Both the position numbers and the translations under genes were made by a program. 64,000 nt of DNA from Picosynechococcus sp. PCC 7002 (GTDB lineage Bacteria; Cyanobacteriota; Cyanobacteriia; Cyanobacteriales; MRBY01), in the NCBI RefSeq assembly GCF_963860125.1, contig NZ_CAWLFA010000001.1:1116001-1180000 (forward strand), read 5' to 3'. The notes below the pieces were generated by a model that had not been told where the DNA came from, searched no databases, and was given only the letters and a program-made list of their open reading frames with translations. Of this stretch, positions 47,567 through 56,806 are shown piece by piece (position 1 is the first letter of the stretch; every line of letters begins with the position of its first letter).

Positions 47567-49347
47567 TCGATCTGGGGTTGCCAGGGCATGAGGGCATAGA
47601 CCTGCTTGGGATCATTGAGCGATCGCCACAGTTTGATACTGGCCTGGAGCCGGAGCCATTCTTGGGAGAGGGGATCGCTCGCTTCGATCTGAGCCCCAAA
47701 TAGATTACTAAAAATTTCTTCTTCCCAAGTTTGGGGTCGGGGATATTCTTGAACAGTGAAATCTTCCCCTAATTCTGCGGTGTCCACGGCATAGGCGATC
47801 GCCGCCGATAGCCCCCCCAACTCATCCACGAGCCGAATCGCCTGGGCATCTTCCCCAGACCAGACCCGTCCCTGGGCAATTTGGCGCACCTCAGCTTCCG
47901 TAAGACCCCGCGCCGCACTGACCCGGTCTAAAAATTTGCCGTAAATATCATTGACAAAATTTTGAAAAATCGCCATTTCTGCTTCGGTTTTCGGGCGAGA
48001 CGCCGTGCCTAAATTCGCCAGTTCTCCCGTTTGGACGCTATCCCAGGTGAGGCCATTATTATTCCCAATGGTTTGGATATTGGGCAAAATGCCAAACACC
48101 CCAATCGAGCCAGTAATGGTATTGGGCTGGGCAAAAATGCGATCGCTTTCGGTGGCAATCCAATAGCCCCCAGAAGCCGCCAGATCCCCCATGGAAACAA
48201 TCACGGGTTTGTCTGCCTCGCGGATCAGTTTTAGTTCCCGCAGGATAATTTCTGAGGCGATCGCACTACCCCCAGGACTATTGATACGCAGCACAACGAC
48301 TTTGACCTCAGGATCCTGGCGCAACTCCCGCAGTTGTCGCGAGAGGGAATCCCCGCCAATGGTGTCCGGCGTCCCTTCCCCACCGACGATATTACCCTCG
48401 GCATAGACCACCGCCACGGTATTTTCTGAGGTGACTCCGATCTGGGCTAAATCCTGTTCCAGACTGTAATCGGCCAGATCCATCTGGGGTAAATCTTTGT
48501 CAAGTTCTGTCCCCGTAAAGGTCTTAAGCTCCGCCAGAATTTCATCAAAATAGGCCAGGCGCGTCACCAATTGCTCCTGTTGGGCCACCTCTGGCAAAAG
48601 AATCCCCTGGGTGTCGGCCAGGCTCTGGGGCAAGGTTGCGGCAAAGGGGCGATCGCCAGCCACCGTATCTTTAAAATCTGTCCAGAGATCACTGAGCAGA
48701 GCCTCGGTTTGTTGGCGATTTTCAGGACTGAATTCCTCTTGAGTAAAGGGTTCTACAGCACTTTTATAATCACCGACCCGCACCACCTGCACCCCGATCC
48801 CATATTGATCCAGGGCTCCCTTAAAGAAAAGCTGCTCACTACCCAAACCGTTCATTTCCACAACCCCCAGGGGATTGAGCCAAATTTCATCGGCCAAGGA
48901 ACTCAGGTAATATTCCCGCTCCGTCATTTCCACATCGTAGGCATAGATTTTCTTCCCGGCGGCTTTAAAGTCCTGGAGAGCTTGGCGCACTTCTCGCAGC
49001 GTGGCATAACCGTTCAAGCTATTTTGCCGACCATCGAGGAAGAGTCCCGTAATTTTGTCATCCTCGGCGGCAGCGCGGATACTTTCAGTGACATCCCGCA
49101 GACTGAGGGTTTCGGGAAAATCCCCGGCAATGACATTCCCAATGGAACTAGAGGGATCTCGGTCTTGGATGATCGTGCCCATATTGAAGATCAAAATACT
49201 GTTTTCCTTGGGCCTGCCACCGCCTTCCTGGGCAGAGAAGAGGGCAATCAGGGCAATAAACGCTGACAGAGAGAGGGTCGATAGAAGGCTGAGGGCAATC
49301 AGGGTACCGAGGCAACTGCTAAAAACCTGTTTAAAAAAATCTTTCAT
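47563..49347 (-). CDS. sppA: Signal peptide peptidase SppA (67K type)
   Basis: 594 residues from ATG 49347; the frame extends to 49581, but that part is antisense-like and lies over fni. One N-terminal membrane anchor (CLGTLIALSLLSTLSLSAF) is followed by two ClpP-like domains. The catalytic Lys is in VGDYKSAVEPF and the Ser in GDLAASGGYWIA; INSPGGSAIAS is the substrate-binding block. It degrades cleaved signal peptides; a cyanobacterial relative is linked to light acclimation. Confidence 0.92.
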   Translation of the reverse strand: MKDFFKQVFSSCLGTLIALSLLSTLSLSAFIALIALFSAQEGGGRPKENSILIFNMGTIIQDRDPSSSIGNVIAGDFPETLSLRDVTESIRAAAEDDKITGLFLDGRQNSLNGYATLREVRQALQDFKAAGKKIYAYDVEMTEREYYLSSLADEIWLNPLGVVEMNGLGSEQLFFKGALDQYGIGVQVVRVGDYKSAVEPFTQEEFSPENRQQTEALLSDLWTDFKDTVAGDRPFAATLPQSLADTQGILLPEVAQQEQLVTRLAYFDEILAELKTFTGTELDKDLPQMDLADYSLEQDLAQIGVTSENTVAVVYAEGNIVGGEGTPDTIGGDSLSRQLRELRQDPEVKVVVLRINSPGGSAIASEIILRELKLIREADKPVIVSMGDLAASGGYWIATESDRIFAQPNTITGSIGVFGILPNIQTIGNNNGLTWDSVQTGELANLGTASRPKTEAEMAIFQNFVNDIYGKFLDRVSAARGLTEAEVRQIAQGRVWSGEDAQAIRLVDELGGLSAAIAYAVDTAELGEDFTVQEYPRPQTWEEEIFSNLFGAQIEASDPLSQEWLRLQASIKLWRSLNDPKQVYALMPWQPQID

Positions 49348-49384
49348 GGTTGAGGCATTCGGGAAAGAGGTCTTAGTTTTTACC

Positions 49385-50413
49385 TTAGAACTTGTGCAGG
49401 CAATTCGCCCGTTGCAGTTGCTGAAAATTAGCATTACCCGTACAAAACAACACTGTCCGCAATTCCAATAGCAGCAGTTCGACCCACTCGGCCAAAGCCT
49501 CTGGGGATTCACTCGCCGCCTTGAGAAAGGGTTGGGCATAGCCCACGAGGTCAGCTCCCAGGGCGATCGCCTTGGCCCCATCTAAACCGTTCCGCAGGCC
49601 CCCGGAAGCAATGAGGGGAATTTCGGGATCGTAATGGGCGATCGCCGCCAGACAGTCCGCCGTAGGAATTCCCCAGTCCCCGAAGGTTTGCCCCAGATTG
49701 CGCAAGAGTTGGTTTGGCGATCGCGCCGCTTCTACCTTCGCCCAGGAGGTGCCGCCCGCCCCAGCCACATCAATGATTTGTACCCCCACTTCCCGGAGGC
49801 GTTGCACCATTTTGACGGAGATCCCATTGCCTACTTCTTTGGCGATCACAGGCACGGGCAGTTGGTGACAGACCTGTTCAATTTTGTCCAATAGCCCCTT
49901 AAAATTCGTGTCCCCCTGGGGTTGGATACATTCCTGGAGGGGGTTGAGATGGAGAATTAGCGCATCAGCTTCGAGCAAATCAACAATTTTGCGGCATTCC
50001 TCTACGCCATACCCATAATTGAGTTGCACTGCGCCAATATTCGCAAACAGGAGAGCATCTGGGGCTTTTTGACGGACTGCAAAAGTAGCCGCCACCTCTG
50101 GTTTCTCGAGGGCGACCCGTTGAGAACCAACCCCCATGGCGAGCCGATGGGTTTGGGCAACTTCTGCCAAGCGAAAGTTAATCTGCTGGGCCTGGGCTGT
50201 CCCTCCGGTCATCGAAGAAATCAGAATCGGTGCACCGAGGCGCTTCCCTAAAAAGGAGGTATTCAAATCAATGTCGGCGCAGTCTAATTCAGGCAGACAG
50301 CAGTGCTCAAAACGGTACCGTTCAAAACCGGCGCGATTGTGGCGAAATTGGACATCTTCTTCGAGACAGATGCGGATATGGTCGGCTTTGCGAACTTGGG
50401 TGCTGTCAGTCAT
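49385..50413 (-). CDS. fni: Type 2 isopentenyl-diphosphate isomerase (FMN)
   Basis: 342 residues. Conserved FMN/substrate motifs: RKADHIRIC at the start, [63 protein letters not shown] and [20 protein letters not shown]. It interconverts IPP and DMAPP for carotenoids, phytol and quinone tails. It lies 37 bases upstream of sppA on the same strand. Confidence 0.95.
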   Translation of the reverse strand: MTDSTQVRKADHIRICLEEDVQFRHNRAGFERYRFEHCCLPELDCADIDLNTSFLGKRLGAPILISSMTGGTAQAQQINFRLAEVAQTHRLAMGVGSQRVALEKPEVAATFAVRQKAPDALLFANIGAVQLNYGYGVEECRKIVDLLEADALILHLNPLQECIQPQGDTNFKGLLDKIEQVCHQLPVPVIAKEVGNGISVKMVQRLREVGVQIIDVAGAGGTSWAKVEAARSPNQLLRNLGQTFGDWGIPTADCLAAIAHYDPEIPLIASGGLRNGLDGAKAIALGADLVGYAQPFLKAASESPEALAEWVELLLLELRTVLFCTGNANFQQLQRANCLHKF

Positions 50414-50579
50414 GGGTTAGGTAAGGTTTAAGCTCCCCAAATTGTACAGAATCCCCTCTGGGTTCTCGGCATTCGTCAATGGATTGCAATATTTCAAACT
50501 TTCAAGGCGATGGGCTTGGCTTCGCTGATGGATCAAAGGCTCTAGATCTATGAGACAGGTTATTTTTTTGTGGCGATCG

Positions 50580-50602
50580 CCATACAACGGCATTAGGTGT
50601 CG
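50580..50602 (-). repeat. 5' half of an attC site (R''), array end
   Basis: Minus strand GACACCTAA (50602-50594) is complementary to TTAGGTGTC (51429-51421), the first bases of the same cassette. A small hairpin GCC-GTTGTAT-GGC follows, and the sequence then runs straight into a HIP1 site (50572-50581). The second half of the attC is missing. Confidence 0.5.
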
Positions 50603-51357
50603 CTGCTAACTGGATGAACCTGCTTGAGGGCGAGTGATAACTCATACTCAAATAACTCAACATTAGGCATCAGAGAGCAAGCGAGTATCAAATCTTCACT
50701 GATTTCCCTGGCTACGATAATACCTCTAACTTTCTGCTCTGGCTCTGCTTGATTTTTCTGTATCCATGCCATGTAGCGCAATAGTTGACCGATTACACGA
50801 TCATAGCCACGAGATACTTTAAGCTCAATAACTACAAAATTATCATTGCAATCCACTGCAAGAATATCAATGAAACGTCCCCCAACAGGAAACTCAACAC
50901 CTGTTATTCCTTCTTCCTCATATAGCCTCAACCCTGGTTCAATAACTTGCAGGTTTTCGGCTAGATAATCACGCAAGTCTGATTCATAGGCAAACTCTGT
51001 CGAAATTCCCAGGTTTATTTCTTCGTCTAAAACTTCTGAGTCTTGACGTTGTGCAGCACTCGTTACGCTGTGAATGGGCAATGGATCTTGCTTGGCATCA
51101 TATAAGCGAAAATGGTTGCTATCGATTTGGAAGAAAAAATCATCTTCACCAACTTTTGGGGAGTAATGCAGTCTGCTCGGTGCGTTGACCGATAAGCGAA
51201 TTAAGTGAGCTGTGATAGTACCCTTCTTGATCTTCGGATAATGCTGTACAAACCAATCGATTGCCTGCTGCCTAACGAAACTCTGTCCGTTTTGTAAACC
51301 AAAGGCATCGACCATATCCTTCATCAAAAATCTAACTGGTTTATCGTAAATTGCCAT
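50593..51357 (-). CDS. NucS-like (DUF91) PD-(D/E)XK nuclease, cassette-borne
   Basis: 254 residues. The N-terminal 100 residues look like a winged-helix/specificity domain (FVRQQAIDWFVQHYPKIKKG). The C-terminal domain matches the NucS/DUF91 nuclease core: EFPVGGRFIDILAVD (Asp) and NFVVIELKVSRGYDRVIGQL (Glu-X-Lys), then LLRYMAWI. NucS enzymes cut DNA at mismatches or branched ends; a defence or repair role is possible. Its stop codon TAA lies inside the terminal cassette site GACACCTAA, a usual arrangement for gene cassettes. Confidence 0.78.
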   Translation of the reverse strand: MAIYDKPVRFLMKDMVDAFGLQNGQSFVRQQAIDWFVQHYPKIKKGTITAHLIRLSVNAPSRLHYSPKVGEDDFFFQIDSNHFRLYDAKQDPLPIHSVTSAAQRQDSEVLDEEINLGISTEFAYESDLRDYLAENLQVIEPGLRLYEEEGITGVEFPVGGRFIDILAVDCNDNFVVIELKVSRGYDRVIGQLLRYMAWIQKNQAEPEQKVRGIIVAREISEDLILACSLMPNVELFEYELSLALKQVHPVSSDT

Positions 51358-51420
51358 GCTTGAGATCTCTCGACTATCTCGAAGACGATTTTAAGGGGTA
51401 CTGCCTCACCGATAACCTGA

Positions 51421-51449
51421 GACACCTAACGTTCTGCGCACAACGATTA
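51421..51449 (-). repeat. Compact or degenerate attC between two cassettes
   Basis: Minus strand CTCTAAT, then CGTT-GTGCGCAG-AACG, then GTTAGGT. The outer arms pair imperfectly (wobbles) and the inner CGTT/AACG stem is only four pairs, so the whole is about 30 bases and shorter than known attC sites. GTTAGGT fits the GTTRRRY crossover consensus. It could be an attC with an internal deletion. Confidence 0.4.
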
Positions 51450-51839
51450 GAGTTTTTCCAAATAGTTTGCAAATGCATCGACCACATCTGAGTTCGTTTT
51501 GAATTCCGTAACATCACCGTGATCCGAACGCGAAACGAGGAACCAGCCATCGTTAACTACGACGGCGAACATTGGCCCATTAAAAGTCTTACGAAACGGG
51601 TGAATGGGTGACATCCCTGGTACATTCGGAGCAGTAACCGCCAAAAAGAACTCACAGGTATTGGAAGACGGTCCACGCAATTCCGAAGACCAACCTGCAA
51701 GACTGCCTTGATCAGCAACAGCTTCGTGTTCCAAGTCAGGCGGTTCGAACCCTAGATCCTTTGCGATAGGGATAAGCTGGCTTAGCAAATCGATGTGGTC
51801 GTTGGTTTGTCTATTTGTGCCGACAAGTGTAGCAAACAT
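51447..51839 (-). CDS. Cassette gene of unknown function
   Basis: 130 residues from ATG 51839, preceded by an excellent ribosome site (AAAGGAG). I recognise no family. The protein is acidic, with a possible beta-rich core (CEFFLAVTAPNVPG, GPMFAVVVNDGWFLVSRSDH) and a C-terminal helix (NSDVVDAFANYLEKL). The start is 48 bases after the attC crossover point, the usual spacing for a promoterless gene cassette. Confidence 0.65.
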   Translation of the reverse strand: MFATLVGTNRQTNDHIDLLSQLIPIAKDLGFEPPDLEHEAVADQGSLAGWSSELRGPSSNTCEFFLAVTAPNVPGMSPIHPFRKTFNGPMFAVVVNDGWFLVSRSDHGDVTEFKTNSDVVDAFANYLEKL

Positions 51840-51881
51840 TCTTGGCTCCTTTGCAAGCTATTCATTGTGTTGGCTCACGCG

Positions 51882-51967
51882 GCCTAACGGTCACGCTCAC
51901 CGGACGCAGACAACCTTTGCAACTAACCGATCAGCTTGCGGCGTTCCGGTGCAGCGAATTGTTAGGC
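51882..51967 (-). repeat. attC recombination site of an integron cassette
   Basis: Read on the minus strand: R'' GCCTAAC, unpaired spacer AATT, L'' CGCT(G)CACCGGA(A)CGC, a 33-base variable loop, L' GCGTCCGGTGAGCG, spacer TGACC, R' GTTAGGC. The R arms pair over seven bases. The L arms pair over 14 with two extrahelical bases, G and A, both on the 5' arm. Size (86 bases), box order and extrahelical bases on L'' match the attC architecture closely. Confidence 0.85.
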
Positions 51968-52133
51968 TCGCACATGCCTGCGAATAACAGGTTTCGCAAA
52001 CAACCGAACAGACTATAAATCTTGTTTCAAAGAACAAAGAACTTTTGCTAAGAAACTCAGCTTATGAGGTTATGTGAACACATTTCTGCTTGATTGATAA
52101 CATATAACCAAAAAGTATGGGTAGCGTGGGCTT

Positions 52134-52631
52134 TTATGCATCAAAAAAGCTTCTTGCAATCTGTGCACATGCATTTTGCGACTCAATAGAGGTGTTCACA
52201 ACAATGAAATTGCATAAAGATAAACTCAAAAATCGCTCAAAAATCTGATTTGTACTGTGCCAACAACGTATCAAGTATTTTTCAGGAATAGTATTTGCTC
52301 TAGACCTATTTCTTTGCAGACAAATTTCAAGAGGAGCAGTTACAATTACAACTCTATCTTCTTCACTAAACAGCAGATAAGGTTTCCCAAATAACTTATG
52401 ATAATCATGATAGGAAAACTCATAAATTAGATTTTTACCAGAGAAAAGCAATAGCTTATGTAGAGCCTCATCAATTTCTGAATCCAACATTGGACGATTC
52501 ACAACGGAGTAGCTGTATACTAAGTGTACAAAACAGTCAATCGATGTATGACAATAATCACTACCCTTGGCAATAATGCTACCTATCGTGCTTTTACCAC
52601 TAGCTGGAGCACCAATTAAAAAGCGCTTCAT
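52134..52631 (-). CDS. P-loop kinase-like protein
   Basis: 165 residues. It begins MKRFLIGAPASGKSTIGSII, a Walker A of the shikimate/adenylate-kinase type. A lid-like segment with two Arg (CLQRNRSRANTIP) and an acidic residue before it fit a small-molecule kinase. Substrate is unknown; a sugar or nucleoside is plausible given the neighbours. It is the last gene of the seven-gene block, three bases after the radical SAM gene. Codon use is AT-rich. Confidence 0.72.
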   Translation of the reverse strand: MKRFLIGAPASGKSTIGSIIAKGSDYCHTSIDCFVHLVYSYSVVNRPMLDSEIDEALHKLLLFSGKNLIYEFSYHDYHKLFGKPYLLFSEEDRVVIVTAPLEICLQRNRSRANTIPEKYLIRCWHSTNQIFERFLSLSLCNFIVVNTSIESQNACAQIARSFFDA

Positions 52632-52634
52632 ACA

Positions 52635-53460
52635 TTAAATATCCTGAATACAAGATTCACAGATTGTAGTTTCAGACCAGTTACAAGACATATGAAACTC
52701 TCTGACCTTTTGAAAAAAATCATTATTCCAGATAGCCAAAAGCCGATCTTTATAAACATTACCAATAATATACGGAGAGTGTTCAGGATTACTGGATAGA
52801 ATATTGCAGCACATTTTTACATTGCCTAAATAATCTACAGATAAAGAGTGACTAGTTAACTTGCAGGGCTTACTTCTTTTTTTTGCGGATAGGTGAGAAA
52901 TAATACCCCCACGATCATAATAATTGTTCACATTTGGAGCAATAATCCTGATTTTTACGGGAAAATAGCATTCAAGAGTATCTCCTTGACGAGCCGCGAC
53001 ATATTTCCAATCAAGATTTTTAAGAAAGTCTTTTTTCTCTAGCCATTCCCATAAGTTGATTTAAATCATGCTTTTCTGGCTGTTGTAGATCATGTGAATT
53101 AGGATAACGTGTAATACGAATTTCTGAAACTTCAATTGAGCATAGGTATTCATAGATTTTCTCATTAAACAAGTCTCCATTAGTGTAAATTGCTAACTTA
53201 ACACTGGGTAAACTACCTTTAGCAAAAGAAATTTCTTGTTTTAAGCGAGGATTAGCAAGTGGTTCATTGTAATTATGAAATGCTAGCCAGCCGTCATAAT
53301 CCACTTCAGTTAGCTGTCCAATCAAATCAGCATAAAGAGACCACTCCATAAGTTCCTGTTGATGCCGATCACGTATTACGGAATTAGGACACCATAAACA
53401 TGAACGATTACAGTAGCGAGATGTCTCTATCTCAATATAACGAGGCATTAACGTAAACAT
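52635..53460 (-). pseudogene. Radical SAM/SPASM protein split by a one-base frameshift
   Basis: The first frame (53460-53020) gives an N-terminal radical SAM domain with CNRSCLWC (Cys 17, 21, 24) and ends prematurely. The second frame (to 52635) gives a SPASM-type tail: VDYLGNVKMCCNI, IGNVYKDRLLAIW, TTICESC. Removing one base from the run of six T at 53031-53036 (A6 on the coding strand) joins the frames through EKDFLKNLDWKYVAARQGD into a 274-residue protein. It lies five bases after the GT61 gene. Either a recent mutation, a sequencing error, or slippage at A6. Confidence 0.75.
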
Positions 53461-53465
53461 TTTGA

Positions 53466-54611
53466 TTATTTTTGCTTTCCTATAATTTTTTGGGCAGATT
53501 TAACAATAGCATATATATCATTTTCTGCTATGTAAAAACTAGTTTTTTGTTCACTCCCATAGTTTTCATTTGCTTGGCAGACAATCTTTCGGTAGTCGAG
53601 TCCTACAAGTTCAGATAACCTCTCATACATTGATGGTTGATAACACGTTGAAAAAAGCTCATAAACCACTGTCTGACTTGGTGAAAACACTAAATTTGCT
53701 AGACCCGCCCCATGAACTCCAACTATCATTTTAGCGTTAGAAAACAAAGAAACTTGTTCGGAAAATGTTAACTTAGATAATCTATAAATTTGGAAACCAA
53801 TAGGCTTAAGAAGTTTAAAGAAATAATCTTCATTTAGAAGTTTTCGCACATGAAGACTATCAGTTCGACTGATATATATCAAATCTACTTTCTGACTATT
53901 TGCTGACAATTTGAGAAAAGACTTCCTAAGAAACTTCACAACCCAAGACTGAACCTCATCAATATTAGGATGAGGATGAGTTGTAGCAATAATCTTAATT
54001 GCACAAACATGCCTATGTACCTTACTTGTAATTCGTAAACTCGAAGGTATACCAATTGCTTCGAGTGATTCTCGCTGAAAAGGCTGAGTGTCTTCTGGGA
54101 TCAAATATTTCACATGATCATCTAGTTTATCAATAGCTACTTTTACCATGTATATTCTAGGTAGAGTGTCAAAAAGCCAATGAAAATAATTATTGTTGGC
54201 AGCTCCACCTGTAAGTAGACTAATAACAGTACTATTTATTTTTGTTGGGAAGCAATCAATTAAAATCTTTCTGTTGAGAACGAAGTTCTCATGATCTGAT
54301 AAAATTTTTCTCTCTAAACCGTTACTTGACAAATAAGTACCCAAATATTGCCATGATACACAGGGACACAAGTATTTTCGTGAAATAAAAGTAATATTTG
54401 TAAGACGATCTGTAAACACTCGACCACCATTAATACTTACAACTAAATATTCATTTTTATCAAGGTTCACAGAGAATGTTTGAATATAATCACTACAGTT
54501 TTTGTAGTCTAAAATTTTAGTCGGAGCATAAATCATAGATAGAGCATTCTTAAAGAAAGAGTGAAAGCTCTTATCTACAACTTTGATTAAATCCAGGAAA
54601 AATATTTTCAT
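53466..54611 (-). CDS. GT61-family glycosyltransferase
   Basis: 381 residues. The diagnostic GT61 (DUF563) blocks are NYFHWLFDTLPRIY near residue 140 and GVHGAGLANLVFSPSQTVVY near 300. Related bacterial enzymes decorate surface polysaccharides; eukaryotic ones add xylose, arabinose or GlcNAc. Donor and acceptor are unknown here. It sits ten bases after the APH-fold gene within a tight operon of low GC content. Confidence 0.85.
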   Translation of the reverse strand: MKIFFLDLIKVVDKSFHSFFKNALSMIYAPTKILDYKNCSDYIQTFSVNLDKNEYLVVSINGGRVFTDRLTNITFISRKYLCPCVSWQYLGTYLSSNGLERKILSDHENFVLNRKILIDCFPTKINSTVISLLTGGAANNNYFHWLFDTLPRIYMVKVAIDKLDDHVKYLIPEDTQPFQRESLEAIGIPSSLRITSKVHRHVCAIKIIATTHPHPNIDEVQSWVVKFLRKSFLKLSANSQKVDLIYISRTDSLHVRKLLNEDYFFKLLKPIGFQIYRLSKLTFSEQVSLFSNAKMIVGVHGAGLANLVFSPSQTVVYELFSTCYQPSMYERLSELVGLDYRKIVCQANENYGSEQKTSFYIAENDIYAIVKSAQKIIGKQK

Positions 54612-54621
54612 CTATGATTGC

Positions 54622-55620
54622 CTATATATTGGGTAGTTTTATTGACGTATAGCGTTCTGCCCATTCATGGAGAGATGGTGAACCTTGCCACCATACCTTT
54701 TTTTCTCTATGAACAAATTCCCAGACCATTAAACGATCCTTTAACATATAAATAGGAAATCTTCTCTCAAATCCTGGACGTAGTTTCCTTTTAGCAGCAT
54801 AAGTTCTAAAAAAGGCGTTAATTAAGTTAGGATTTTTATCTAGGTAAATTGCCATATTTCTGGACAAGTCAGTCTCTCCATCGCCAAAATATGCATCTAC
54901 TAGATCAAATATACCTGCTACTTTCCAACAATCATTACTCTTCTCTAAAACAACATTATCTTCTTTATAATCTTGCATGACAAAACAAGGTTTAAATGGA
55001 TATTGCATTGCTTTTATACCTTGCTTTAATAAATTATCAACCCATAGAATATCAACATGAGTGATCTTGGAATATCTTATTGAAAGATCGAGATAATAAT
55101 AAATTTGATAAAATATCCATTCTTGATATTTTTTATTTAGTTTTTTGATCGACTTAAGTTTTGGATCATAATGGCCAGGAAAATCCCAATATAACTCCTG
55201 CATTAAAATAAGGTTTTCACCCATTGCTTTTGAAATTTCTTCTAAATCATTTTCAGTTAACTTATTTTTGACCTTTGGATCAGATAAATTAAGCCCTTTA
55301 ATTCTGGGCATAATTACGTAGCTCCATCCGAAAATATCATCAGAATAATCTATTAAAAAAGGTAAAGGAACAGGTACTTTGGTTTTTTCAAAAAGTAACT
55401 TATAAAAAAATTTTTCATGTTCAAATTGCCAAGGGGTATGGGGAACGCCGCGTAGAACATACTCTCCTTTTGTACTTGTTAAATAGAGATTCTGTCTGAA
55501 ATTACCAAATAAGATTGGTTCGGCTTTAATAAAATCCCCAAGATTAAAGTGAGCCAATGCAGCCTGTAGTTGTAATTCACTAATTAAACCCAGCCTGTTT
55601 GAAAATTCTATGCTCATCAC
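54622..55620 (-). CDS. Aminoglycoside phosphotransferase-fold kinase
   Basis: 332 residues of the APH/choline-kinase fold. The nucleotide-binding lobe covers about 1-110. The catalytic loop reads MQDYKEDNVVL, where Asp and Asn of the Brenner motif remain but the usual His-Gly before Asp is Met-Gln; the metal-binding Asp follows in GIFDLVDAYFGDGETDL. It may phosphorylate a sugar, amino sugar or other pathway intermediate. It is 26 bases after the GT-B-like gene. Confidence 0.78.
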   Translation of the reverse strand: MMSIEFSNRLGLISELQLQAALAHFNLGDFIKAEPILFGNFRQNLYLTSTKGEYVLRGVPHTPWQFEHEKFFYKLLFEKTKVPVPLPFLIDYSDDIFGWSYVIMPRIKGLNLSDPKVKNKLTENDLEEISKAMGENLILMQELYWDFPGHYDPKLKSIKKLNKKYQEWIFYQIYYYLDLSIRYSKITHVDILWVDNLLKQGIKAMQYPFKPCFVMQDYKEDNVVLEKSNDCWKVAGIFDLVDAYFGDGETDLSRNMAIYLDKNPNLINAFFRTYAAKRKLRPGFERRFPIYMLKDRLMVWEFVHREKKVWWQGSPSLHEWAERYTSIKLPNI

Positions 55621-55646
55621 ATCAATACCAAATATGCGAATAAAAT

Positions 55647-56759
55647 TTAGAAATCTAAATCCAAAACTTTACTGGTAATTACTTGGGCTCCATCTCTAGG
55701 AATATTCCGTATCATCTCTGATTGAATATCATGTATAACCTTTAAAAATTTAAAATCTGAGGACTTAAATTTTTTTTGAAGAAAAGCTTTCAATTGATTA
55801 AACTGTTTCTCCCAAATACCATCAACTCCCATGGACTGAATTCTGAAAGTCGAAGTGTCTAAATTGTTAGAGCTAATACTTTCAAATTGACTACTAAAAT
55901 CGAATCTTACTGATCCTGGAAAAATTCTATTAAGATGGACTAACTGTAAATACTGAGTCATATTAAATGGGGGCAAGAACATAGTTGGCTTATTTAATAA
56001 AATACTTTCATATGTATGCTCAATTCCAGAAGTTGTAAGTGAGATAAACCCATCAAGTAGGATTCTAGGCACTTCATCAGGAGAACATGAAATACAATTG
56101 ACATTTTCAGGAATCATTGAAGCTTTTGGCAACATATATGGTGGCAATATTAGGTCAAAAAAATGCTCTATTTCCTTCAACATTATTAATACCATATTCA
56201 AAAAGTAAATATCAGAATCTTTTAGCATTGCTGGGGAAAAAAAGCCTCCTAAATGAACAACAGATCTCTTAGAATAGCCATCATCGATTGATCTCGTACT
56301 TTGGTCATTTATATACTGTGAGATTATCCCAGTAGGTATATAGTTGGAACGATTTTTTATTTGCTTAGAAACCTCATATCCAAAAAACTCTTGAGCAAAA
56401 TAAGCATCTAACAAATGCATGCACTGAATCGGCTTGTCGCGTACCCAAGCGAGGGTGTCTACAAAGTAGAGTTTCTTTGAAGCAAATGATGATAACCGTA
56501 GAATATGTCTCGAAGTATTGACAAAAACCAAAACATCACAGTCATCAGAAATACAGCATAAAGCATGGCTATTGTAGAAATCAATATTCCAAACCTCAGA
56601 AAATAAATTAATTCCTTCCGCAATCTCAGTGGCAGGACCTTGGCTTATAAATACTATCTTTGGTATTTTGGACAACCTGATTATTTGTTGAGTAATAGCT
56701 ATAGTCTTAGCTGTAGGGCCAAAACCATATGGTGCAACTACAAAAGCTATTTTTTTCAT
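55647..56759 (-). CDS. GT-B-like glycosyltransferase
   Basis: 370 residues from ATG 56759 (MKKIAFVVAPYGFGPTAKTI); ATG 56777 adds six residues, and a frame to 56822 overlaps the previous gene. The N-terminus is a Rossmann start with a GFGP glycine loop. The C-terminal half has VVHLGGFFSP and FISLTTSGIEHTYESILLNK, which resembles the donor-binding region of GT-B enzymes (nucleotide sugar, Glu in the E(x)7 segment). I cannot place it in a CAZy family with confidence. Confidence 0.62.
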   Translation of the reverse strand: MKKIAFVVAPYGFGPTAKTIAITQQIIRLSKIPKIVFISQGPATEIAEGINLFSEVWNIDFYNSHALCCISDDCDVLVFVNTSRHILRLSSFASKKLYFVDTLAWVRDKPIQCMHLLDAYFAQEFFGYEVSKQIKNRSNYIPTGIISQYINDQSTRSIDDGYSKRSVVHLGGFFSPAMLKDSDIYFLNMVLIMLKEIEHFFDLILPPYMLPKASMIPENVNCISCSPDEVPRILLDGFISLTTSGIEHTYESILLNKPTMFLPPFNMTQYLQLVHLNRIFPGSVRFDFSSQFESISSNNLDTSTFRIQSMGVDGIWEKQFNQLKAFLQKKFKSSDFKFLKVIHDIQSEMIRNIPRDGAQVITSKVLDLDF

Positions 56760-56806
56760 AGGAAACTGATCTTGCATAACAGACAATAAGAACACAAAAA
56801 AATGAG

